Assembly: GCF_003991565.1 (NCBI RefSeq)
Contig: NZ_CP032819.1
Coordinates: 744,001-808,000, forward strand
From: Butyricimonas faecalis
GTDB taxonomy: Bacteria; Bacteroidota; Bacteroidia; Bacteroidales; Marinifilaceae
Direction: 5' to 3'
Length of the DNA stretch: 64,000 nt
In this document: one piece after another, positions 41,908 to 51,600 of the stretch
Layout: the number at the start of each line of letters is the position of its first letter
Position numbering within the stretch: the first letter of the stretch is position 1
Position numbers and translations under genes: made by a program
Notes under the pieces: model-generated
Told to the model about the DNA's origin: nothing
The model's input: the letters and a program-made list of their open reading frames with translations, nothing else
Databases searched by the model: none

Positions 41908-42655
41908 ACCGTTGTTCTAATTTCATTACTAAAGGAACAAGTATTTTATCCTCGATTAAAGAATGTTTACTCAAATCCTCTTCCAAGGCAAAAATTCCGA
42001 ATAACACCCGGATACGCATATCCGACAAGGTGTCGCCCGGTAAATATTTCATGATGATATTCTTCAAGTCATTCAGTTTATCATCAATATTACTATGATT
42101 TCCCCGGAACACCCCGATGTCGTAGTCGCCCGGGCGAACTCCCTTCATCATGTTAGAGATGTAAGGGAACACCGTTATCTCCTCGTACTCGAAATGGCGA
42201 ATGACTTCATTCTTGTATTCATTGAAGAAGAGGTACAATATTTGTTGGTGTTGCTGTTCGCATCCCTCGGAAATTTCCTTCAATTGTTCCTGGATGGCAA
42301 GCATCCTGTTGTCCAAGTAGTAGGAATGAGAATTTTTCAAGTAAGCGATCAACTGGTCCACGTTTGCCCCTATTCCCTCGATTTCGTCCTCCGTTGGCAG
42401 GTATTGCTCGTTACTGTACACGTTGCAAATCATCAAAAATAATGTACACGAAACATGGTTTGCCTCGCAGCATTCCTGGACCGTTTTATCTCCAAACCCC
42501 AGATTTATTCCAAACCGATGCAACAGTAATAATAGCGAGTAATCGGCATGAATGACATCTGCCAGTTTCATATCCGCGGAAAATAGATGCGATTTCATAT
42601 CCCTATTTTTACCGCAAATATTAGAAATAATTGATTCAAGGCCAAGTTTATTCAT
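41894..42655 (-). CDS. Hemerythrin-domain protein (RIC/ScdA-YtfE-like)
   Basis: This 253-residue protein is of the di-iron repair (RIC) type or a close relative. The N-terminal region (about 20-75) resembles the ScdA N-domain: ADVIHADYSLLLLLHRFGIN with Cys in QECCEANHVSC. The C-terminal hemerythrin-like four-helix bundle (about 105-250) has iron-ligand candidates NSHSYYLDNR, HFEYEEITVFPYI, FRGNHSNIDDKL and LSKHSLIEDKILVPLV. RIC proteins repair iron-sulfur clusters after nitric oxide damage. The overlap with the LuxR-type gene suggests that it may also act as the sensor for that regulator (inference). Confidence 0.82.
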   Translation of the reverse strand: MNKLGLESIISNICGKNRDMKSHLFSADMKLADVIHADYSLLLLLHRFGINLGFGDKTVQECCEANHVSCTLFLMICNVYSNEQYLPTEDEIEGIGANVDQLIAYLKNSHSYYLDNRMLAIQEQLKEISEGCEQQHQQILYLFFNEYKNEVIRHFEYEEITVFPYISNMMKGVRPGDYDIGVFRGNHSNIDDKLNDLKNIIMKYLPGDTLSDMRIRVLFGIFALEEDLSKHSLIEDKILVPLVMKLEQRYAKQ

Positions 42656-42690
42656 TAGTTTATAGAATTATTGGTAATATTTCAAGTTTT

Positions 42691-42698
42691 CAAAGTTA
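42691..42698 (-). promoter_or_regulatory. -7 box of the hemerythrin-LuxR operon
   Basis: Minus-strand TAACTTTG matches TAnnTTTG, 36 bp before the ATG. Confidence 0.4.
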
Positions 42699-42739
42699 CA
42701 AATACCCCCGGAACACGCACATCCTCAAAATGGGGTAAA

Positions 42740-42783
42740 AACACACCATTCGTTCCCTAATTATGGGGAGTGAATGGCGTGTT
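42740..42783. terminator. Long hairpin downstream of the DPP III gene
   Basis: AACACACCATTC (42740-42751) pairs with GAATGGCGTGTT (42772-42783), with one mismatch-type wobble. The loop carries a CCC-N7-GGGG site (42755-42768). It probably terminates the DPP III transcript, and it also lies just upstream of the hemerythrin operon promoter. Confidence 0.5.
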
Positions 42784-42812
42784 AAATTTCACTTTTCGAT
42801 TATTGGCAATAT

Positions 42813-44741
42813 TTATTCAAATAACGGGGAATCCGGTTCATTATTATTTCCGTATTCCAGCATTTGTGTCAGGAAATCCGTCGGGTATTCTATTTCCACG
42901 TCAACCACGGATCCCTCTTTCTCCACCAATCTGTATTTCGGGTTAACAAATCCGGCATAAGGGGCCACGTTTAGTTTTTGATAGCGTTCCAGCACTTCTT
43001 GATGTAACACGGGATCTACGCGTACCCCGTAATTTTCAATCAAATCCCGCGCCCCCTCGAAATCACCTTCCGATTTCACCCGTTGCACCTCGGCCAACAG
43101 TCTTCCGAACAACATCCGCAAGGCCTCGTAATCCCGGATCGTGAAATAGGTCTTCCCCTCCCGGTTTACCCGCTCGATGACGTTCGTCTCTTTTCCTTTC
43201 TCGTAGACCCAGGAGGCTATCAATTGGCGATTACGCATGTGCGATTCTTCCAGGTTATTTCCTAATTTCACCCGGGTCAGCTGAACCATCAACCCGTTGC
43301 GGATGTAATTACAATATTCACTCTTTGCCACATCCAGGGAGGGAATTACTCCCAACTCGACCAGTTTCGGATCCATCACGTAATACAAGGCGAACAAATC
43401 GGCGCGGGCTTCTTCTATCGTGGAATAATAATTTTTCAGCGCTTCCTGTCCCACACCCGGTAACATTTTTCCGGATCCGTGTCCCAAACATTCATGCAGG
43501 TCGGTATGCACGTTTCCTCCAACGTACCCGTACGTTCTCACCAGTTCTTTTTCCTCGTCCGAATAGGCAAATTCATCCAGTACTCCTGAATTTAGAGAGG
43601 CCTGGTTATAAGCATACGTGATGTTATCCAGGGTTACCGACTTGCTACCATAACGTTCCCGAATCCATTCGGCATTCGGCAGGTTGATCCCGATCGGTGT
43701 TGCCGGATGGCAATCCCCTCCCAGCATGGCAGCTTGTACCACCCGGGCCGTAATGCCAACCACCTCGCTCTTCTTGAAGCGTTCGTCAATCGGGGCGTTC
43801 TGTTCAAACCACATGGCATTGTCGGCCAGCTTGCGCGTACGCTCGCAAGCCTCCTCGTCCATAATCTGAACCACGGATTCCCAGCTGGCCTTGTATGCCA
43901 ACGGATCCCCGTATACTTCGATAAAACCGTTGATAAAGTCAATCGGGGCAGCCACTTCTTTCACCCATTCGATAGAGTAACGGTCAAACCAGGACAAATC
44001 TCCTGTCTCGTAGTACCGTATCAACCATTCAATTACCTCTTTCTGGTGCTCGTTGCAAGCGTACTCCGACGCTTTTTTCAGGTAGTCCGCGACGTGGCGA
44101 ATTTCTTTCCCGTATTTTCCCCCGGCAAACCAAATCTGTTCATGCAATTGTCCTTTTTCATCACGCACCAGCGTGGAGTTTAGTCCCCAAGAAAGCAAGG
44201 CGTTCTCTTTTTTCTTCTCCCCGTAGAATTTTTCTACCTCCTCTTGTGTCACTCCTTCGTAATAATGGTTGGCAGAAGCCTTGACCAAATCCTTTCCCTC
44301 GTCCAACACGACCCGCTTGGCCATGTATTCGGGATCAAAAATGACGCGTTCCACTTCCCCGTATAACGGTTCTGCCCCCACTTCCCGAAGAAGGGTTTTA
44401 AAGTATTCGGGCGTGAAGGAGGGGATAAATTTCTCCATCGAGTAATGATGGTGTATCCCGTTGGCAAAAAATACTTTTTTGGCGTACACCAGGAATGCCT
44501 GAAATTCTTCTGTCTCCCGGTTTCCCCGATATGCCCGAAGAATTTTTTCCAAAGCCTCCCGTACCCGGAGATTATATTTATTATTCTGATCCCAGAGAAT
44601 ATCTCTTCCGGCCAAGGCAGCCTGGCTCAAGTAATAAACAAATAGCTTTTCCCGCAATGACAGTCCTTCAAAAGCGGGGACGTCGTAACGCAATATCTTT
44701 ATATCATCAAACTGTTCTAATAAATATGCTTGTTTTTTCAT
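42813..44741 (-). CDS. Dipeptidyl-peptidase III family zinc peptidase (M49)
   Basis: This is a metallopeptidase removing dipeptides from peptide N-termini, 642 residues. The family's unusual zinc motif HECLGH stands in VHTDLHECLGHGSGKM (about residue 420; HExxxH spacing as in Bacteroides DPP III), with the second motif EEARADLFALYY about 25 residues later. No signal peptide is apparent (start MKKQAYLLEQFDDIK), so it is probably cytoplasmic, unlike some lipoprotein homologues. It overlaps the upstream zinc-ribbon gene by 4 bp, and TrmH lies before that, giving a three-gene minus-strand unit. Confidence 0.93.
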   Translation of the reverse strand: MKKQAYLLEQFDDIKILRYDVPAFEGLSLREKLFVYYLSQAALAGRDILWDQNNKYNLRVREALEKILRAYRGNRETEEFQAFLVYAKKVFFANGIHHHYSMEKFIPSFTPEYFKTLLREVGAEPLYGEVERVIFDPEYMAKRVVLDEGKDLVKASANHYYEGVTQEEVEKFYGEKKKENALLSWGLNSTLVRDEKGQLHEQIWFAGGKYGKEIRHVADYLKKASEYACNEHQKEVIEWLIRYYETGDLSWFDRYSIEWVKEVAAPIDFINGFIEVYGDPLAYKASWESVVQIMDEEACERTRKLADNAMWFEQNAPIDERFKKSEVVGITARVVQAAMLGGDCHPATPIGINLPNAEWIRERYGSKSVTLDNITYAYNQASLNSGVLDEFAYSDEEKELVRTYGYVGGNVHTDLHECLGHGSGKMLPGVGQEALKNYYSTIEEARADLFALYYVMDPKLVELGVIPSLDVAKSEYCNYIRNGLMVQLTRVKLGNNLEESHMRNRQLIASWVYEKGKETNVIERVNREGKTYFTIRDYEALRMLFGRLLAEVQRVKSEGDFEGARDLIENYGVRVDPVLHQEVLERYQKLNVAPYAGFVNPKYRLVEKEGSVVDVEIEYPTDFLTQMLEYGNNNEPDSPLFE

Positions 44742-45598
44742 TCTGTACCTCCTTCTGCAGTTGTTCCATATCCGCTGATTTTCAACGAACCGTATATTCG
44801 ACGCGCAACTTCTCTAGCCGTGTCATCTCCTTTTCTATTACTGGAAATAAATTGATAAAGTTTCAATCCGGCCGCGTATAAAGTAATTTTAAATTCATAT
44901 TCCGTTCCTCTTTTCACGTAGGTTCCTTGCATAACCACTCCGCTCAAATCCCCCTCCTCCACGTAAGCGATATCGTTTTTCAAATCGAACACGCCGGGTT
45001 GATCCTTCATCTGATTCAATCCCGCGTTCACGGCTTTCTCCAAATCAACTTGTCCGGCTTCAGGGGTGTATTCGGCATATAAATACGTGAATTCCAAATC
45101 GTTTGCATGATAACTAAAGGTTTGCATCTCTTTAACTAAAGGACGCTCCTCTTCGGGCAACTTATTTATCACGTTCCCCGCGGACTTCATGGCCTTGGGG
45201 GTTGCAAGAGACACGCCTCCCGCGTATGTCCCCGTGTACCATTGTTGTTCCGACACCGGGGTATTGCCATCTCCGTACAATTCGTCAGAATCATTCTTCA
45301 TCCCCTTCATGACAAACACGACCATCAATGTCACCACCAGTATTCCCCCTATACACCCGGCAATCCATCCTTTTTTATTCCCTTTTTTTCCGCCCGGTTT
45401 CACGATATCTCCCCTCTTCACCTGTTCTTCCGTCAGGCATACTTCACGCTGAAAGTCTTCGAATGATTTCTCCGGATGTTTCACTTTCCAATCCTTATAG
45501 TTATCCTCCAGTTTCCGGTTACACAAACCGCATACCACCAGGTATTCGGATTTCACCTCGTTCAGGTGATTACAATGTTTACATTTCAAATAATACAT
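44738..45598 (-). CDS. Zinc-ribbon membrane protein of unknown function
   Basis: This 286-residue protein has an N-terminal zinc ribbon (CKHC at residues 6-9, CGLC at about 28-31), a basic linker (KPGGKKGNKKG), one membrane helix at about 77-97 (WIAGCIGGILVVTLMVVFVM), and a C-terminal extracytoplasmic alpha/beta domain (about 125-275) resembling PsbP/lipoprotein-like sensor folds in rhythm only. I do not recognise a named family. Coupling to DPP III (ATGA overlap) and proximity to trmH indicate co-expression. A chaperone or regulatory role for the peptidase is conceivable, but nothing shows it. Confidence 0.75.
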   Translation of the reverse strand: MYYLKCKHCNHLNEVKSEYLVVCGLCNRKLEDNYKDWKVKHPEKSFEDFQREVCLTEEQVKRGDIVKPGGKKGNKKGWIAGCIGGILVVTLMVVFVMKGMKNDSDELYGDGNTPVSEQQWYTGTYAGGVSLATPKAMKSAGNVINKLPEEERPLVKEMQTFSYHANDLEFTYLYAEYTPEAGQVDLEKAVNAGLNQMKDQPGVFDLKNDIAYVEEGDLSGVVMQGTYVKRGTEYEFKITLYAAGLKLYQFISSNRKGDDTAREVARRIYGSLKISGYGTTAEGGTE

Positions 45599-45601
45599 CT
45601 C

Positions 45602-46276
45602 TCACTCGTTATGATTAAATCGTTCCAATATCTGGGCCGAAGCTTTAATCGAACGCTTGTACCAAGCGAACAAAACCTGATAGCGTTCTTCTTCCGATAA
45701 ATGCCAATTTATATCTGTCTGTCGCAAACGCTGTACCACGCTATACATCAGTAGGGCGGCACACACGCTCACGTTATAACTCTCCGTAAAACCGTACATG
45801 GGTACTTTCACGAACTCGTCGGCCCGGGACAACACGTCGTCCGACAATCCCGTCAATTCCGTTCCCATGAAAAAAGCCATTTTCCCTTTGTGGAGGTCGA
45901 TATCATCAATAAAAGTATCCCGTTCATGCGGGGTTGTCGCCACGATCCGGTATCCCTGTGATTTCAACATGTCGATTGTTTCCTCCGTGTTATTCTCTCT
46001 CTTCCGATGCCGATGAACCGTCAACCAGTCGGCAGCACCCATCGAAATCTCGGAATTATCCTTGAAAGTATTCGTATTTTCAATTACATGTACATTTTGA
46101 ATCCCGAAACAATCGCATGAACGCAAGACGGCACTACAATTATGTTGCTGGTAGAAATCTTCAAGAACCATCGTGACATAACTCGTCCGCTCCGCGATTA
46201 ACCGACGGAACAAGTCATTTTTATAATCCGTCACAAATTCGCTCAGATACTCAACTTGTTCTTTTACAGTATGCAT
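45602..46276 (-). CDS. trmH: TrmH-family tRNA/rRNA 2'-O-methyltransferase (SpoU)
   Basis: This is an S-adenosylmethionine-dependent SPOUT-class enzyme of 224 residues, probably methylating the ribose of G18 in tRNA. The motifs are NCSAVLRSCDCFGIQNVHVIE (motif 1 with catalytic Arg), FFMGTELTGLSDDVL (motif 2) and VPMYGFTESYNVSVCAALLMY (motif 3, forming the knot). The short N-terminal helix and the C-terminal extension after motif 3 fit TrmH better than the longer rRNA methylases. It is first in the apparent trmH, zinc-ribbon, DPP III unit. Confidence 0.88.
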   Translation of the reverse strand: MHTVKEQVEYLSEFVTDYKNDLFRRLIAERTSYVTMVLEDFYQQHNCSAVLRSCDCFGIQNVHVIENTNTFKDNSEISMGAADWLTVHRHRKRENNTEETIDMLKSQGYRIVATTPHERDTFIDDIDLHKGKMAFFMGTELTGLSDDVLSRADEFVKVPMYGFTESYNVSVCAALLMYSVVQRLRQTDINWHLSEEERYQVLFAWYKRSIKASAQILERFNHNE

Positions 46277-46309
46277 AATATCATTTTAAGGTGACTTCGT
46301 CACGTTAAA

Positions 46310-46395
46310 AGTCACAAGTCTGCAAGTTACAGGTTACAAGTTCATTTTTCTCCAGTTTTCGCGACTTGCAACCAAAGTACCTGCAACTTGTTGAT
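46310..46395. repeat. Clustered CAAGTTACAGGTT-type repeats
   Basis: Several related motifs (GCAAGTTACAGGTTACAAGTT, then ACTTGCAACC and CTGCAACTTG in inverse orientation) can fold back on each other. Similar words recur at 54309-54358 and 23326-23340, marking a second short intergenic repeat family. Confidence 0.45.
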
Positions 46396-46399
46396 GAAC

Positions 46400-46432
46400 A
46401 AAAAAAGGGTGTCTCAAAACACCCCCCTTTTT
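46400..46432 (-). terminator. HU gene terminator
   Basis: GGGTGT/ACACCC stem flanked by A6 and T5 tracts, 18 bp past the HU stop codon. Confidence 0.75.
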
Positions 46433-46449
46433 AATCTTTTAAATGGTAA

Positions 46450-46719
46450 TTATAGTTGGCCTTCCAATTCAGCACCAGCTTTAAATCTCACCACCTTCTT
46501 TGCCGGGATTTGGATCGTTTTCCCGGTTTGCGGATTTCTACCTGATCTTGCACTTCTTTCAGATACAGAGAAAGATCCGAAACCAACCAAGGCTACTTTT
46601 TCATCTTTTTTCAAAGATTCTCCGATTGTAGCTACAAAAGCCTCTAATGCTTTTTTAGAATCTGCTTTTGTCAAACCAGCTTTTTCAGCAATCGCGTCAA
46701 TTAATTGAGCTTTATTCAT
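46450..46719 (-). CDS. HU-family DNA-binding protein
   Basis: This histone-like DNA-bending protein has 89 residues from the ATG 46719 (MNKAQLIDAIAEKAG). The longer frame upstream is ruled out because it runs through the promoter. The DNA-binding signature GRNPQTGKTIQIPAKKVVRFKAG in the beta arm and the dimerisation helices are complete. Strong promoter and terminator make it a monocistronic, probably abundant protein. Confidence 0.96.
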   Translation of the reverse strand: MNKAQLIDAIAEKAGLTKADSKKALEAFVATIGESLKKDEKVALVGFGSFSVSERSARSGRNPQTGKTIQIPAKKVVRFKAGAELEGQL

Positions 46720-46765
46720 AATAGACAGTTTTAGGATTAGAACTAATAAATTCTTTATACATTCG

Positions 46766-46796
46766 CAAATGTAGATATTTTCTTGATGAATGCAAA
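46766..46796 (-). promoter_or_regulatory. HU promoter
   Basis: Minus-strand TTTG (46796-46793), a 19-bp spacer and TACATTTG (46773-46766) match the consensus fully. Confidence 0.75.
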
Positions 46797-46882
46797 TTTT
46801 TTTTGAAAAAAACAAAGGGCTTGCGGGAAACTGAAATATTTCTTGTAATAAAAAAGGATCGACTTTCATCGATCCTTACTTG

Positions 46883-46955
<73 letters not shown>

Positions 46956-46987
46956 ATATAAGCAGAACTCCTTTCGTTTTGCGAGTG

Positions 46988-47019
46988 CAAAGATAGAATA
47001 TTCATTTTACATCTCCAAA
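46988..47019 (-). promoter_or_regulatory. Initiator tRNA promoter
   Basis: Minus-strand TTTG (47019-47016), a 20-bp spacer and TATCTTTG (46995-46988), 33 bp before the mature tRNA start. Confidence 0.7.
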
Positions 47020-47154
47020 CATCAAATGATAAATTATGTTTTCAAAATATCAAAATGAAACAAATAATTAATAATAATCCTTGTCTATTCTAAAATAAAA
47101 TGGCAATTTTGCGTCATAATAAATATCAATTCAGATTTATAAACGACACTATTT

Positions 47155-48552
47155 ATGAAAAAAAGTTTTACCTTTTTGAAAGTTAGCTACATAGCTATGT
47201 TATTGAGTGTTATGAGCATTTCCGAGGGGTTCGCGCAAGGACTGAGAACTTCTTATTTTATGGACAACGTTCCGTCCAGACTTAAAATGAACCCAGCCTT
47301 ACAGCCCGCTAGAGGATATTTTAATATTCCCGCTATCGGTGCCATCGGATTATCTGCCTCTTCGAACAAATTAAGTATCGATGATTTTATCGACATTATC
47401 CAAAATAAGAATGGCTTTTTGAATAGTGATCAGTTTATAAATCGTCTGGACAACAAGAACACGATGAACATCGACCTGACGCTGGACCTTATTTCCTTTG
47501 GTATTTACAGCGGGAAAGGGTTTTGGACGGTAAACCTGGGAGCGCGCTCCATTATTAGTGCCTCTATCCCGAAGAGTATGTTTGAACTTGCCCGTTACGC
47601 CAATACCAATCCGGAACTCGACGAGAATGTCAATCTTAATTATGATATTAAGGACATGGAGCTCCATGCAAATATTTTCACTGAAATAGGATTAGGGTAT
47701 TCCCGTCCGGTAACAAAGGATTTGACTGTCGGCGGACGCGTGAAATTATTAGTCGGGTTAGGAAATTTGGACGCCAAAATAGATCAGATTTACGCACACG
47801 TAAATACCGACGACCTTGCAAGTTATCAATCTTGGAAAGTTAAAACAAAAGGACGCTTGGAGGCTTCCATGAAAGGCTTGGAATTCTCTTATAATTCAGA
47901 CAGCGGATACATTGATGATATTGATTTCGATTCTCCCGGGATTTCCGGTTATGGATTGGGTCTTGATTTAGGTGCAAGTTACAATTTATTTGGTTGCATT
48001 AACTTATCAGCAGCCATTATTGACCTCGGTTTTATCAATTGGACAAAATCATCTACCACAATCGCCACGACGAACAGTGAACATGATTACGGTGACTTCG
48101 CCAATTCCGGCTCAGATGAATACGATCCGGACAATACTGAAGCAGGAGATGTTTTTGACTTCGACTTGATTCAATTCCAAACGGAAGAAAATGCCAAAAG
48201 CCGGAGTACCAGTCTTCGTTCAACCTTGAATCTTGGTGCAGAATACACCCTTCTGAATAACAAGCTTGGATTCGGTTTGTTGTCCTCCACTCAGTTCACG
48301 CAGCCCGAAGCTTACTCCGAATTAACGATCTCAGCCAACTACCGCCCGAAAAACTGGTTCGGGGTGTCATTAAGTTACTCTTTCTTGCATAGTGACTTCG
48401 AAACGTTGGGTATCGGTTTGAAATTAGGTTCTATTTTCATTGGTTCTGACTACTTGATGACCAAATCACTAGGCGATGCTAACCGGGCAAATGTCTACTT
48501 AGGTGTTAGCGTGCCTCTTGGCAAAAAACGGCAGGATTATCGCAGGAAATAA
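47155..48552 (+). CDS. DUF5723-family outer-membrane protein
   Basis: This is a secreted, probably beta-barrel outer-membrane protein of 465 residues. A signal peptide (about 1-28, cleaved after GFAQ) precedes alternating amphipathic strands throughout (GLRTSYFMDNVPSRLKMNPALQPARGYFN, LSYSFLHSDFETLGIGLKLG) and an acidic loop at about 320-345. The final segment ANVYLGVSVPLGKKRQDY is not a classical aromatic-ended barrel terminus. The family is common in Bacteroidetes and resembles the PorV/FadL-like class, with no known substrate. It is monocistronic, and a palindromic repeat follows. Confidence 0.82.
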   Translation: MKKSFTFLKVSYIAMLLSVMSISEGFAQGLRTSYFMDNVPSRLKMNPALQPARGYFNIPAIGAIGLSASSNKLSIDDFIDIIQNKNGFLNSDQFINRLDNKNTMNIDLTLDLISFGIYSGKGFWTVNLGARSIISASIPKSMFELARYANTNPELDENVNLNYDIKDMELHANIFTEIGLGYSRPVTKDLTVGGRVKLLVGLGNLDAKIDQIYAHVNTDDLASYQSWKVKTKGRLEASMKGLEFSYNSDSGYIDDIDFDSPGISGYGLGLDLGASYNLFGCINLSAAIIDLGFINWTKSSTTIATTNSEHDYGDFANSGSDEYDPDNTEAGDVFDFDLIQFQTEENAKSRSTSLRSTLNLGAEYTLLNNKLGFGLLSSTQFTQPEAYSELTISANYRPKNWFGVSLSYSFLHSDFETLGIGLKLGSIFIGSDYLMTKSLGDANRANVYLGVSVPLGKKRQDYRRK

Positions 48553-48556
48553 AATT

Positions 48557-48655
48557 CCGCCGTCACGACCACTCCCCCTTACACGAGGGGAGAGTTGATT
48601 ATCACCCCTATTCCCTCTCGTGTAATCTTAAGAGGAGATAGGGGTGGTAGGTTAA
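48557..48655. repeat. Dispersed G+C-rich palindrome, copy 2
   Basis: The core ACTCCCCCTTACACGAGGGGAGAG-like hairpin is followed by a second long inverted repeat (ATCACCCCTATTCCCTCTC with GAGGAGATAGGGGTGGT). It lies between the convergent DUF5723 and helicase genes and may serve as a bidirectional terminator. Confidence 0.65.
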
Positions 48656-48674
48656 TAGAATATTTGTATGGGCC

Positions 48675-51600
48675 TCACACGGACACGACTTTGCCCAAAG
48701 GAACGTACCAGATATAACCGGAGACATCGGTGTACCCCATCTGTCGCAATGTTTTACAATAGAATCCAACCTGTCGGATATATGATTTCTCTTCCTTCTG
48801 ACCGAATTTATAATCCACGACAATGGCTTTTTTCCCATCAATCATAACCCGGTCAGGACGAGCTTTTCCCGAATGACAGAAAAGGATATCCCGTTCATTA
48901 ATAACTTTATATTTCCCATCAAACCATTCCGAATGGGGGGTGTTGTTCAAATAAGCCACTACCTGTTCCCGGTAATCCGCACGCTCCACCGAGGTTAGCA
49001 ATCCGGAGGCATACATATTATTTACCGCACGATCGACATCCTCCACCGTTTCGATACGACGGAAAATCTCGTGCAATATTTTCCCTTCGTCAACAGCAGA
49101 AGTTTCCGTCTTTTCCGGATCGGTATAATCTTCATATTTATACCGTACGCTGACCCGCTCGTTTAATTCATAAATCGGATATTCCGCCAGGCTTAACGTA
49201 TTATCGTCCTCCACTTTTTCCTTACCGGTTATCAATTGCTTCTCCCCGATGACCAGAGATGAATTTTCGGAATTCCATTCCGGTATCTCGCCTGTCTCCA
49301 GAACTTGAAATAGGAAAGCACCGATATCTGAGGGTTTTCCCTCTTTCGTTATCTTGGGAGCGTAAGGTAAAACGTACAACTCCCGTTCCGCCCGCGTGAA
49401 TGCCACGTACAGCAGATTCAAATTATCCACGTAAGCTTTCACGTGTTCATGGAGGTAATCCTCACGGAAATGGCTATCTAGCAATTTAGAGGAATAGTTT
49501 AACGGTGCGTATTCCAGCTCCCGGAATCCTTTCTCCCGGTTTTGACACCATATCCGACGTCCGTGACGAGTGTCATCGAGATCCCATGCACAGAAAGGGA
49601 TAATAACCGTTTTGAATTCCAATCCCTTGGATTTATGTATCGTGAGAATACGCACGGCATCCACTTCTTCCGAGGTGGATAATACCTTTTTATCCTTCTC
49701 TTTCTCCCACCATTCAAGAAAAACAGGGATGCTATTCGTGTTATTTTTCTCGTAATCAAAGAGAATATCCTGAAAAGCGATCAGGTAAGGCAACTCTTCC
49801 GTTCGTGCCCGTAAGCCGAAAACCTCGATAATCGATTCCGTGATCTCGAACAAGGAACTACAGGTCAATTTCTCCGGCTCCCGTAAAAAAGGCAAGTCAA
49901 TCGTGTCAAGAAAACTCTCGTCCGTACTACCGGCCTTGAAAAGAAGATCTTCCTGTGAAGTATTTTCTCCCCGGACAAAGGTCCGATAATTATAAAGCAA
50001 CACGGTTCGGTTCACGGCATCATACGGTTCCACCATGTAGCGCAACACGTTAATAATTAATTCCACGTAAGGTGACGAGGAAACGTATAACGAATCATTG
50101 GATATAAACGTGATCGGGAAAGGGATATTCTCCCGCTTGTTATATTCGATCAGGTAATCGGCAACGAAAGCCCCCTCCTTACCGTTACGCACAAGAATCA
50201 CGCAGTTTTTCAACTCTCCGCCCCGGTGTATCGTATCGTTGATGACATCCACGACTGCATTCATGATCTCCACGTCACTTCCCTCTTCTTGTTTTTCTCC
50301 ACCGAAACGGATCTCCACGTACCCGTTTCCCGAACGGCTCACGAGTTGTTCCGGGTGGTGATAGGCTTCCGTGATGGAACGGGAATACACGTTTTCTTCC
50401 CCGCATTCGCTGTCGTACAATTCCTTTAACTGCCGCGCGGCCAAGACAAAGAAACGGTTATTGAATTCCACCACCTCCTTGCAACTTCTCCAATTATGCT
50501 CGAGAATCACGTTATCCGTGCCAAATGTTGCCAGATCCCGCTCCACTCCTTCTGCCAATAAACGCCAGTCTCCGTTACGCCAGCGATAAATGCTCTGCTT
50601 CACATCGCCCACGATCAAAGCCCTCCCCCCTTCGGAAAGGGTGTTCACGACAAGTGGCAGGAAATTTCCCCATTGCATGGTGGAGGTATCCTGGAACTCG
50701 TCAATCATGATATGCTTGTAGAAGTTTCCCGTTTTCTCGAACAGGAAAGAGGTGTCATTCCCAGCAATCAGCATGTTGAGCAAACGGGTCGTGTCACTCA
50801 GTAACATAAGCCCTTTCTCGTCACAATAATCCCTCACGGCCCCGTACAAATCATTCAAAATCCCCAGTTGGTAAAGATTCTTCGAAAGTAGAACCGCCGA
50901 CACGTAATCCGGCAAATTCTTGTCATAATATTCAACACTTTCCCGCAAGCTCGTGTTCAGCTCCGGGTAAACATTCTCGATCAATGCCCGAAGCGAGGAG
51001 TCCTGCTTTTTGGTCACCCATTCATCCGGGTTATCAATTGCCTTTCGGGCAGAATCGGGAATCTTATCCAAGCCTTTGTCCCGCAGCTTGTAAAAATAAT
51101 TTATAAAACTTCGCTTCCCTCCTTTGAAATCCTCCGCGTGTAATCCACTCTCCTCGATATACCGGCAAGCAGATTGACCGAACGCCTCCATGCGATCCTC
51201 AAAACGGGAAACCACGCCCTGCAAGAACATCTTATAGCCTTTCAAGAACCCACGATCGTTAAACTTTTCCCTCACTTCCTTGTCAAAAAGCATGTAACTT
51301 TCGCCAAACAACTCCTTCCCCAGTTCCGCAATCTTATTCTTCACGCTCCACGATTTGGCATCCTCCACGCTATCGCTCATCAGCTCGGTAATCCACGTTC
51401 TCAACTCCTTGTCCTTGTTCATGCGCTGCATTACCTGATCTACGGCCCGCTGTAACACGTAGTCACTATCCAACTCGACATTATACCCGGGAAATATTCC
51501 CAGTTCACGGGTAAACGCTTTGATTACCCGCTGAAAAAAACGATCGATTGTTGTCACGGATAATCGCCCGTAATCGTGCAGGATCAAGGTACGTAACACG

